This document shows, one piece after another, positions 16,280 through 22,508 of a DNA stretch of 52,953 nt. The notes beneath the pieces are model-generated. The model made no database searches. It had not been told where the DNA came from and saw only the letters and a list, made by a program, of their open reading frames with translations. The number at the start of each line of letters is the position of its first letter. The first letter of the stretch is position 1. The translations under genes were made by a program, and so were the position numbers. Origin of the DNA: a virus; the IMG/VR virus record IMGVR_UViG_3300031565_000046, positions 1 to 52,953 of that record; one strand, 5' to 3'.

Positions 16280-16575
16280 GTCTCGTTAAAGATGGTCTGC
16301 TTATGCAGCCATTGCGTGCGCTCTTGGAGCTAACGCTTCTTCAATTAGGCTTATTACGGCAGCCTCTGCCTTTTGTTCGTCAATTAGACGACATGTATCA
16401 TTAGTGGTTCCATCATCTTACTAGTCTGTCAAAATCAAGTACGCCCCCATATTTTTTAAGAGATTGGCTTTATCCACAAGGGAGCCCTTATCTTGCTAAC
16501 AGGTATTCTAGTGGAGGCGGAGGGAGTCAAACCCTCGTCCAAACGTTGGATTGTTACTAATGGCTAACAATACAA
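16280..16575 (-). ncRNA. ssrA: Circularly permuted (two-piece) tmRNA candidate
   Basis: Order on the minus strand: T-arm GAGGG-TTTGACT-CCCTC (16520-16536), 3' acceptor strand CGCCTCC plus A (16519-16512), a 63-nt spacer, 5' acceptor strand GGGGGCG (16448-16442), a GATTTTGACAG segment like the tmRNA D-region, then an open frame ending ALAPRAHAMAA and stop TAA at 16301-16303. GGGGGCG and CGCCTCC form a 7-bp acceptor stem with one G-U. CATTAGT (16556-16562) can pair with ACTAATG (16399-16405) as helix 2. The tag stop lies in the loop of an 8-bp hairpin (16292-16312), as in known tmRNAs. GGAC before the T-arm is also tmRNA-like. CCA is not encoded. Permuted genes are known in alphaproteobacteria and cyanobacteria; exact ends and the resume codon are unproven. 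Confidence 0.8.
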
Positions 16576-16588
16576 TATTGTAAAAATA

Positions 16589-17233
16589 CTATAAATTTTC
16601 TTCAATCCATTTGTCAATATCAAAATCATACTCAAAGTTTCTAGCACACTTACCGCCTTCTATGAATATCTTTCTAAACATTGATTTTAATACTTCTCTA
16701 CTATACATCTTCTCTTTAGGTAAATGAATGATTACTTCATTGGATTCTGTTGTTTTGAGTTGTAATATTCTATCTAAAATACTAATTTTTCCATTTGTAT
16801 AATATTTACACTCTAACTCAACTTCAGTAATAGGATTACCTTCATTGTATGCTTTAACAAAGATTGGTAAGAATGATTTGGGGATTAGTTTAATCCCTGT
16901 TGGTCTTGTCTTAGGGAAAGGAACAGTATCATCGTGTTCTTTAGTTAAAGACTTATCTGTTGTAGCTATTACTTTTTTAATCTGATGTTTTCGTAAATCT
17001 CCAGTTTTCAAAGCATTTATTATCCATTTATCAGCCTGAAATAAATCCCAACCATCTCTAATACACCAATCACCTTCTTTAATCTCTTCATCTGATAAAA
17101 TATAGAGGTGTTGACATTGTGCTATTCCTCCGCCTGTTTGTTCTTTATGATAATAAAATAAAGTACCGTCATCACATGCTATAAGATTGCTTTTTTCTGT
17201 AGGTAGCATCACTATTGGGTGTAACTTTTTCAT
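16589..17233 (-). CDS. Bacteroidota phage hypothetical protein
   Basis: 214 residues. It contains EEIKEGDWCIRD, KKVIATTDKSL and IPKSFLPIFVKAYNEGNPITEVELE, a combination I associate with uncharacterised proteins of Bacteroides-type phages and integrative elements. No catalytic motif known. It is transcribed toward the tmRNA-like gene, with only a few bases between its stop and the predicted RNA. Confidence 0.7.
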   Translation of the reverse strand: MKKLHPIVMLPTEKSNLIACDDGTLFYYHKEQTGGGIAQCQHLYILSDEEIKEGDWCIRDGWDLFQADKWIINALKTGDLRKHQIKKVIATTDKSLTKEHDDTVPFPKTRPTGIKLIPKSFLPIFVKAYNEGNPITEVELECKYYTNGKISILDRILQLKTTESNEVIIHLPKEKMYSREVLKSMFRKIFIEGGKCARNFEYDFDIDKWIEENL

Positions 17234-17264
17234 GGCTTTTGAGTTTTAGTTAATATTTATTATG

Positions 17265-17340
17265 AACTACATGCGGGACTCGAACCCGCGACTGCTCCCG
17301 TATTAAGGGGAGTCATCTAGCCGACTGATGTAATGTAGTT
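17265..17340 (-). tRNA. tRNA with 8-nt anticodon loop
   Basis: 76 nt with AACTACAT/ATGTAGTT acceptor pairing, a CATC/GATG D-stem with GG in the loop, a CTCCC/GGGAG anticodon stem, a 5-nt variable loop, and a canonical T-arm GCGGG-TTCGAGT-CCCGC. The anticodon loop CTTAATAC has 8 nt rather than 7. Standard numbering gives UAA (Leu), but the short variable loop is not leucine-like and position 37 would be U. Identity is therefore unassigned. CCA is not encoded. Confidence 0.75.
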
Positions 17341-17451
17341 ATTCCACCTTTTTAACCCTCTTCTGGTGATAGGTTCACCGCGATTCCTCAAGGGATTTGG
17401 GGCAGTCCTATCCGCTTACTCCTGCCATCTCTATACACGGAGAGATATATC
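17341..17451 (-). other. Gene-free stretch with base-paired segments
   Basis: The minus strand contains ATCTCT/AGAGAT, GGCAG/CTGCC, GATAGG/CCTATC and GGTGA/TCACC pairings. A conventional tRNA does not fit, because there is no proper T-loop or anticodon loop. It could be part of the precursor of the adjoining tRNA or another small RNA. Confidence 0.3.
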
Positions 17452-17625
17452 TTAATTGAAAGTTAGAGTACTATGCTCTACTTTCTCACCAGTACGTGTT
17501 TCTACTTGAACATCGGTATCTTCATCTCTTCTAGTTACTGCGATATCTGCATTAGGAGTTGAACAAGTTTTACCATCTTTCTTGTAGTTGTACATTGTTG
17601 TTGTGCGTTCTGTATTATCGTACAT
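17452..17625 (-). CDS. Small hypothetical protein (57 residues)
   Basis: Starts MYDNTERTTTMYNYKKDGK at an ATG preceded by AAAACCAATTTAAA, the leader motif seen before other genes here. The product is soluble and Thr/Asp-rich with one Cys. Not recognised. It lies 52 bases after the AAA+ gene and before the tRNA. Confidence 0.6.
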   Translation of the reverse strand: MYDNTERTTTMYNYKKDGKTCSTPNADIAVTRRDEDTDVQVETRTGEKVEHSTLTFN

Positions 17626-17677
17626 TTTAAATTGGTTTTAATGAGCAGCAAAGATAATAATCCTTGCTGCATCATGA

Positions 17678-18499
17678 TTAATCTAATTTTAATTTATTTT
17701 GGAAAGTTACCTTATCTGAATCATCATCATCCATATTTCCTCCTTTAATGAAATACTGGTTGATTAAAGTATTAATCATTCTAGCACCAAGAGTATTATT
17801 CTCATAGTTCTTTTCAATGATTGCTTTTAACTTATATTCTACAGTCTCCTTGTCAACATCTTCAAACAACTCTAAATAAGTGTTTAACAATGCTGACCTA
17901 TCAAGGATAGAATACAAATCATTCAAACTAAGACGATTAGTATTGTATACTAAACCTACTCTACCCAAGAATTCTGTCTTTAGCCCAAGTTCTCTAAGCC
18001 TATCTAAGGTGATATTCTCTTCACCATTGAATGCTCCGGCAAATACAAATAATACATTTTTAGTAGACGCATTGATGTACTTACCGTAATCTCCAAATAC
18101 AGCTGTTTCATCAGCTTCTAAGACTTTTAAGAATTCATTTTGAACTCCGTTAGTTGTCTCATGTGCATGATCACTGTTGGAATTACCAGAGATAAATAAC
18201 TTATCAAACTCATCCACGAATACTACTGTTTGCCTATTTCCGGCTTGTAGTAAAGGAGACAATGCTTTGCTTAAGCTATTGCCGGATGTTCCTTCTTTTG
18301 TTAATTGGGCAGCATTGATTTCAAAATAATGCAGGCCTAATAATTTACAGATTTCATTTATAGTAAAGGTTTTACCTGATCCACTAGGACCTGTTAAAAC
18401 AAAATGAGGTCTGATTGCACCTTCACTATTCTTAAAGATTGTAAAGATTTTGTTCATTTCTTTGACAAGTAGATCTTGTCCTACAATTTGGGTTTTCAT
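17678..18499 (-). CDS. ClpX-like AAA+ ATPase, core only
   Basis: 273 residues. Walker A is GPSGSGKT (37-44), Walker B VVFVDEFDK (92-100). TTNGVQNEFLKVLEA, VLFVFAGAF and TEFLGRVGLVY follow the order of ClpX, whose equivalents are GVQQALLKLIEG, ILFICGGAF and PEFIGRLPVV. Unlike ClpX it lacks the N-terminal zinc domain. The pore loop GYVG appears as GTSG, and no IGF loop for ClpP is seen. C-terminal LGARMINTLI matches the ClpX GARGLRSI sensor-2 region. It may be a phage unfoldase or adaptor; its closeness to the tmRNA candidate is suggestive. Confidence 0.8.
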   Translation of the reverse strand: MKTQIVGQDLLVKEMNKIFTIFKNSEGAIRPHFVLTGPSGSGKTFTINEICKLLGLHYFEINAAQLTKEGTSGNSLSKALSPLLQAGNRQTVVFVDEFDKLFISGNSNSDHAHETTNGVQNEFLKVLEADETAVFGDYGKYINASTKNVLFVFAGAFNGEENITLDRLRELGLKTEFLGRVGLVYNTNRLSLNDLYSILDRSALLNTYLELFEDVDKETVEYKLKAIIEKNYENNTLGARMINTLINQYFIKGGNMDDDDSDKVTFQNKLKLD

Positions 18500-18532
18500 A
18501 AGATTTGGTTTTAGACTTGGTTAATGACTTGA

Positions 18533-19018
18533 TTATTGACATACGTAAACTAAATCCAATGTATTAAGGATTGTTACGCATGATGTGCTAGATGTTGTGC
18601 CTTTAAAACACAACTGTTGTGATCCTCCTGATGTTGCGACTAATACATTATCCTTGTATATGTTTAATGTCACTCCATTTTGTATTGTTAAGTTAGGATT
18701 TCCACCGATTAAGCCAACAGATAGTTGTATACTCAGTATATTATATGAGCTTGTTATATTGACTGCTGTATCTAATACCATAGCTGTTGTTATAGCAGCA
18801 TAACCGCTGAGTTGATTATCTATATCTGTCCAGATTACATCAAGTCTATCACCAGATGCGAGTGGATTATCTAATATTACTTCATACAAATAGACAGCAT
18901 CACATACTGTGCTTTGTATTGGTGTTGGGTTAGGTGTTGCCACGATTGGCTGCGGTGTTTCCTGTTTACTACAAGACGTTAATAACATCATTATAGTCAC
19001 TATGATTAAATTCTTCAT
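18533..19018 (-). CDS. Lipoprotein
   Basis: 161 residues. The signal peptide MKNLIIVTIMMLLTSC has a good lipobox (LTSC, Cys16), then a Pro/Thr-rich linker and a beta-rich domain with four cysteines that could form disulfides (VCDAVYLY, QLCFKG, SCVTIL, VYVCQ). Expected at the outer membrane or cell surface of the host. Role unknown; superinfection exclusion is one possibility. Confidence 0.7.
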   Translation of the reverse strand: MKNLIIVTIMMLLTSCSKQETPQPIVATPNPTPIQSTVCDAVYLYEVILDNPLASGDRLDVIWTDIDNQLSGYAAITTAMVLDTAVNITSSYNILSIQLSVGLIGGNPNLTIQNGVTLNIYKDNVLVATSGGSQQLCFKGTTSSTSCVTILNTLDLVYVCQ

Positions 19019-19047
19019 GGTTTTAATTGATTTAAGTGAATAATTGT

Positions 19048-19124
19048 ACCACCTGAGAGACTCGAACTCCCGCGTTTGATTAGTTCCACGCTTCCGAATT
19101 GTCTCGTGATGAGTTTTAAGTGGT
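19048..19124 (-). tRNA. tRNA-like element with degenerate middle
   Basis: Acceptor strands ACCACTT/AGGTGGT form 7 pairs (one G-U) and the T-arm GGGAG-TTCGAGT-CTCTC is canonical. In the 44 nt between them I cannot draw a normal D-arm plus anticodon arm: only CTC/GAG and GCGT/ACGC short stems appear. It could be a decaying tRNA, an intron-containing one, or a tRNA mimic. Confidence 0.5.
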
Positions 19125-19130
19125 ATATGA

Positions 19131-19162
19131 AAAAAAGCCTCTACAAGATGAGAGGCTTTTTT
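19131..19162. terminator. Bidirectional-looking terminator
   Basis: GCCTCT (19137-19142) pairs with AGAGGC (19151-19156), flanked by an A-run and a T-run. It ends the leftward gene at 19239. Confidence 0.8.
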
Positions 19163-19238
19163 AAGATAATAGTAATATATGTTTACTTATAGTCGTGTTG
19201 ATCAGTATTTATTTGTGGGCTCCCTGATATAGAATGCT

Positions 19239-19529
19239 TTACGCAAGCTTACGGAGCTCCAGATAACCTGGATTCACCTCCTTCTCAGATCTCACCTTCG
19301 ACAAGTTCTTTACAGATTTAGTGTGTCTGCAGAAACTCTGGGTGTAGATGCTATAGCAAATAGGTGCTGGTAAAACGGCTAGCTCATTAAACTCAGCTAC
19401 GCTGTTTGAAATTGCATCATTGACCTGATTGTATTCCGATGCAGAACTCTTACGTTCAGTTGCATCTATAGAAGATGTTCCAATGAATATCATTGCTGTA
19501 AAGCTTAATATGTATGGAACTTTTTTCAT
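19239..19529 (-). CDS. Secreted small protein
   Basis: 96 residues. N-terminal signal peptide MKKVPYILSFTAMIFIGTSS with a likely cleavage after residue 20-24 and no lipobox. Two cysteines in the mature part (ICYSIYTQSFC). The C terminus is basic. Preceded by the leader motif TTAAACCAAATC. Function unknown. Confidence 0.65.
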   Translation of the reverse strand: MKKVPYILSFTAMIFIGTSSIDATERKSSASEYNQVNDAISNSVAEFNELAVLPAPICYSIYTQSFCRHTKSVKNLSKVRSEKEVNPGYLELRKLA

Positions 19530-19563
19530 TTTTGATTTGGTTTAAGATTTGGTAAATATACAA

Positions 19564-19632
19564 TTAAAATGCAATAAGATGAAATAGGATAGCTAAAAAC
19601 CATGCAGCAAGATAATATTTGGCTGCATTCAT
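19564..19632 (-). CDS. Tiny predicted membrane peptide (22 residues)
   Basis: The frame MNAAKYYLAAWFLAILFHLI plus two residues starts 4 bases after the stop of the gene at 19637. It is almost entirely a transmembrane helix. Position and composition support it; length leaves doubt. Confidence 0.4.
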   Translation of the reverse strand: MNAAKYYLAAWFLAILFHLIAF

Positions 19633-19636
19633 ATTG

Positions 19637-19993
19637 CTATACCCAGCCTTTTCTTAAATTACGATTGCTTGTAAGAGCTGACGTATAGTTGTTAAAGTTA
19701 TCCCAATCATCTCCGCAATTATAAACTACACGAGTATTTTTGCGTGATTGGATCTCTTTAACGATTCCGTTTTCATATTCGGCTGGATTTTTACAATTAT
19801 CCCGAATATAGTGGACTTTTTCACCTACTTCAAACTGTTGAAAGTCATAAATTGTACGATGAAGCATGTGTAATTGGTCAGGAGCTAAAGAATTCAGTGA
19901 TCTTTCTCCGAATATATCTTGAAATTCAGTTAAATTCTTGTTTTTCCATTCCAATAACTCGTAATAAATTTCCTTTGGTACTCCATTTTTCAT
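19637..19993 (-). CDS. Hypothetical protein, 118 residues
   Basis: Start taken at the ATG at 19993 (MKNGVPKEIYYELLEWKNK), just after the stop of the upstream gene; a longer frame to 20041 overlaps it without support. The middle QFEVGEKVHYIRDNCKNPAEYENGIVKEI resembles a small SH3-like barrel as in many phage proteins. Not recognised otherwise. Confidence 0.65.
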   Translation of the reverse strand: MKNGVPKEIYYELLEWKNKNLTEFQDIFGERSLNSLAPDQLHMLHRTIYDFQQFEVGEKVHYIRDNCKNPAEYENGIVKEIQSRKNTRVVYNCGDDWDNFNNYTSALTSNRNLRKGWV

Positions 19994-19995
19994 AA

Positions 19996-20181
19996 TTATT
20001 GGATTTGAGTTAAGCAATAGAAAGTAGCCCATGCTAAACATGCTATGATTATAGCTGGTCCAGCTCCACTTTCATTTTCAAATTCTTTTATACCTCTTGC
20101 CGAATAGTCATAATAAATTACGATATAGCTAGTCAATAAAGCGATTGCTAATACTATAGCTTTTGTGATTAATAGTGTCAT
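19996..20181 (-). CDS. Small membrane protein, two TM segments
   Basis: 61 residues from the ATG at 20181 (MTLLITKAIVLAIALL). TM helices are at about 3-22 and 42-58, joined by a charged loop (YSARGIKEFENES). The longer frame up to 20256 would run through the terminator hairpin at 20219 and is rejected. Confidence 0.65.
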   Translation of the reverse strand: MTLLITKAIVLAIALLTSYIVIYYDYSARGIKEFENESGAGPAIIIACLAWATFYCLTQIQ

Positions 20182-20215
20182 GCGATTAGGTTTTAGTTGA
20201 TAGACTTGGTTATAT

Positions 20216-20244
20216 AAAGGGCAGCACTCCGAAGAATGCCACCC
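20216..20244 (-). terminator. UUCG-capped terminator
   Basis: Minus strand GGGTGGCATTC-TTCG-GAGTGCTGCCC forms 11 pairs including three wobbles, then TTTATAT. It follows the Cys-rich peptide gene at 20272. Confidence 0.6.
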
Positions 20245-20271
20245 ATTATACCTCATCTACCATGATGTATA

Positions 20272-20349
20272 CTATTTACAGAAGCAGTAGCCTCCACAGA
20301 TATCACAATATTTACGATCCTGTGCTACGTATGTGTACTGAGTTTTCAT
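20272..20349 (-). CDS. Cys-rich micro-protein (25 residues)
   Basis: Frame MKTQYTYVAQ ... CDICGGYCFCK ending TAG, with its own terminator downstream and a CACTAAACTTAATCG leader like neighbouring genes. The pattern C-x2-C-x3-C-x-C could hold one zinc or iron ion. Too short for family recognition. Confidence 0.5.
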   Translation of the reverse strand: MKTQYTYVAQDRKYCDICGGYCFCK

Positions 20350-20474
20350 AACGATTAAGTTTAGTGAATAATTAGATTACGTGATAAGTAAATACCCCAG
20401 ACGTTATTAGGAACGTCAATTCCTCTACACTATGCGACACAAGGTGCGGGTAGTTATTTATTTAGGGCATTGTA

Positions 20475-20813
20475 TTAGTGTCCGATACCGATTTGCGAGG
20501 TATCATCAGAATCCGTTTCGACATCCTCAAATGGAATATCCTCAAATGGAATATCTTGAGAGCCGGTAAATCTATCCATATGTTGTTGAATAAGGTAAGC
20601 CTTGTCATCCAGTTCTTTGCGCTGGATAATATGGCGTTTATTCTCGCGGTAGCTGCCTATGTTCATTGCTAAAGCAATAAGGCTAACGGTTACCATAAAT
20701 GTGCCCATAGCAACTTTACCAATTATGATGTTAAATACTCCCCAAACAATTAATGATAGGGATAATAATGTAGAAAGGATGATTAACATCCTGAATCTTT
20801 TTAAGTTTTTCAT
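20475..20813 (-). CDS. Small membrane protein with acidic tail
   Basis: 112 residues from the ATG at 20813 (MKNLKRFRMLIILSTLL). Two TM helices (about 7-28 and 32-52), then a charged cytoplasmic or periplasmic tail with the repeat DIPFEDIPFEDV, encoded by a perfect 15-base tandem repeat at about 20522-20552. Not recognised. Confidence 0.65.
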   Translation of the reverse strand: MKNLKRFRMLIILSTLLSLSLIVWGVFNIIIGKVAMGTFMVTVSLIALAMNIGSYRENKRHIIQRKELDDKAYLIQQHMDRFTGSQDIPFEDIPFEDVETDSDDTSQIGIGH

Positions 20814-20826
20814 GGTAGTGAATGTG

Positions 20827-21051
20827 TTAGAATGGGAGGATGTCCTCCTCATCGTTGTTAGTGCTATTATTTATGAGGTTGCGGTTTCTGTTTACCTCTT
20901 CATTCTTATCTAAAGGAAGAGAGAAATACATAGAGTCATTATAAGACTCATAATACCATAGAGGCATACCTGATTCTGTTACTTTATTTATGTAGTCAGA
21001 GTGTTGTTGTTCAAGTAAGTCTTCTTGTGTTGGTTGTCTAGTTAGTCCCAT
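20827..21051 (-). CDS. Small protein ending in an SSB-like acidic tip
   Basis: 74 residues. The C terminus NNDEEDILPF closely resembles the conserved tip of bacterial single-stranded DNA-binding proteins (DDDIPF), which docks many repair and replication enzymes. The body has no OB fold of normal size. It could mimic or compete with host SSB. Overlap with the longer frame of the next gene disappears once that gene starts at 20813. Confidence 0.6.
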   Translation of the reverse strand: MGLTRQPTQEDLLEQQHSDYINKVTESGMPLWYYESYNDSMYFSLPLDKNEEVNRNRNLINNSTNNDEEDILPF

Positions 21052-21257
21052 GTCAGAGTTGTTAAGAGTTATTATTATTAACTATAGCCATATCTTTATA
21101 ATGCTTATGATGTGACATATTTTAGGGATAGAGAGGATATGATGGTTTAGGGGGTGTGTGAACTCCTACTCACGTTTGCTTACACGCTTGAGTATTTCTG
21201 GTTTCTTTACCTCAAAACCGAGCTAGTAATTCAGAAAACTCTGTTAGCTTGTGTAGC

Positions 21258-21290
21258 AAAAAAAAACCCGTAGGGATTATCCTACGGGTT
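21258..21290 (-). terminator. Strong terminator after the gene at 21307
   Basis: Minus strand AACCCGTAGG-ATAATC-CCTACGGGTT stem followed by nine T residues. Confidence 0.9.
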
Positions 21291-21306
21291 CTAATACTTA
21301 TGTGGA

Positions 21307-21705
21307 TTATAAATCCCCTAAGTCTCCATCTTCAGCAGAAGCTACTGAACTCTCTACTGACGCAGGAGCAGATTCAGTTGCTTTCACGCCTAAGATAGAC
21401 TGAGCAGCTTGCTTAGCTAACTCTTGTCCGAAGTTACCTCCGTACTGAGCTGCGATACTAGCTGCCTGATCAAAGGCACTCATATCCGGAACAATCTTCC
21501 CGTTTGTAGTGATGATCAACTTACCGTTGTCACCTACACAACGAGTGGTAAACCATAAAGGCTGACCTGTTGTTTCGTCTTCTCTATAATACTCACCTTG
21601 TGCTTCTTTATAAGCAGCAAGATCATTTGCACTTCCAGTAACTCCGTACACGAATGTAGCGTTACCATTTTTAGATCTGTAAGATCTGATCAATTTGATT
21701 TTCAT
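21307..21705 (-). CDS. SSB-like or nucleoid-associated paralog A
   Basis: 132 residues from the ATG at 21705 (MKIKLIRSYRSKNGNATFVYGV); the longer frame up to 21759 enters the leader. It is about 75-80 percent identical by eye over its first 110 residues to the gene at 22509, sharing WFTTRCVGDNGKLIITTNGK and AASIAAQYGGNFGQEL. The C-terminal Ala/Ser linker and acidic end DGDLGDL resemble SSB architecture, but no OB-fold assignment is certain. Own leader, C-rich element and terminator imply high expression. Confidence 0.7.
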   Translation of the reverse strand: MKIKLIRSYRSKNGNATFVYGVTGSANDLAAYKEAQGEYYREDETTGQPLWFTTRCVGDNGKLIITTNGKIVPDMSAFDQAASIAAQYGGNFGQELAKQAAQSILGVKATESAPASVESSVASAEDGDLGDL

Positions 21706-21782
21706 CTTGAATTGGTTTTGGTTAATAAATAATTGATTACGATTTGATAAGACTAACATAACTTAACTAGCCTTCCTTACAA

Positions 21783-21796
21783 GAAGGGGTTGGGGG
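21783..21796 (-). promoter_or_regulatory. C-rich leader element, copy 2
   Basis: Minus strand CCCCCAACCCCTTC then TTGTAAGGAAGG, 78 bases before the start of paralog A. Confidence 0.5.
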
Positions 21797-21911
21797 CTAC
21801 TGCCAATGGAGAGCTGGTAAGCTACTCCGAAGTTATGTAGTAAAGAGATGGTCGTTGGTTAACGTGGTGCTGATGCACATAGCTACATTAACTCAACAAT
21901 CATTTCTTGCA

Positions 21912-21925
21912 AGAGGGGGTTGGGG
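21912..21925 (-). promoter_or_regulatory. C-rich leader element, copy 3
   Basis: Minus strand CCCCAACCCCCTCT then TGCAAGAAATG; second copy in the gene-free stretch 21706-21996, with TCTTGCAAGA forming a perfect palindrome. Confidence 0.5.
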
Positions 21926-21996
21926 CGGCTTACATAGCCAAAATTAAGATGCCAGTGATAGCAAGGGATTGATTAGGATGTTACACGGGGTGGAGA

Positions 21997-22305
21997 CTAC
22001 TTCTTCTTAGGCTTATTGCCTTTTCCATTTCTGGCGCGGTTACTAGAGCGTGGCTCATTAACAATAGAACCTGATTTAGTGTGGCTCTTGTCTTGACCTT
22101 TACCATTAGGGTTAGAGCGGTTACTAGCGTTAAGCTCTGCTCTATACTTCTTACGCTCTGGTGTGGCGTGGTAAGCTTTGTTGTATGCATTCTTCTTCTT
22201 CCTTGCTTCAGGGTGAGAAGCGAAGTATTTAGCTGATGTACTCTTGCCAGTGCTTTTGCCTGCGTTAGAGTTACGTTTCTTTGGGTTAGTTCCTGATGCT
22301 GCCAT
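21997..22305 (-). CDS. Very basic phage protein of HNH-associated type
   Basis: 102 residues, rich in Lys, Arg, Asn and Ser. The core HPEARKKKNAYNKAYHATPE, then KYRAELNASNR and SHTKSG, belongs to a common phage family of unknown function, perhaps nucleic-acid binding. Both termini look disordered. It has its own promoter-like element upstream at 22389. Confidence 0.7.
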   Translation of the reverse strand: MAASGTNPKKRNSNAGKSTGKSTSAKYFASHPEARKKKNAYNKAYHATPERKKYRAELNASNRSNPNGKGQDKSHTKSGSIVNEPRSSNRARNGKGNKPKKK

Positions 22306-22388
22306 AAGACAAATATAAATAAAAATAATGAGAGTGTGTAATCAACGCTTGAGAGAAGAAGATGATAGTAAAAAATGCTGTCCCGTCA

Positions 22389-22400
22389 GGGGAGTTGGGG
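22389..22400 (-). promoter_or_regulatory. C-rich leader element, copy 4
   Basis: Minus strand CCCCAACTCCCC then TGACGGGACAG; 84 bases before the start at 22305 and just after a terminator. A GCGTGAC/GTCACGC hairpin (about 22406-22427) lies just upstream. Confidence 0.45.
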
Positions 22401-22468
22401 AAGCAGCGTGACACATAAGTCACGCGTAATAAAGACGTGAGCGTTAGCGAACACCTTTGTGTTTTGAG

Positions 22469-22500
22469 AAAAAAGAAACCCAAGCACGAAGCTCGGGTTT
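22469..22500 (-). terminator. Terminator after paralog B
   Basis: Minus strand AAACCCGAGC-TTCG-TGCTTGGGTTT stem followed by CTTTTTT. Confidence 0.9.
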
Positions 22501-22508
22501 CAATTAGA

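Noticed and set aside
16280-16575. Ordinary one-piece tmRNA or an isolated tRNA
   Set aside because: The T-arm and 3' acceptor strand come before the 5' strand in the direction of the terminator, so only a permuted arrangement forms the acceptor stem.
17341-17451. A second tRNA next to the one at 17265
   Set aside because: No TTC-type T-loop and no anticodon loop with U33 can be formed.
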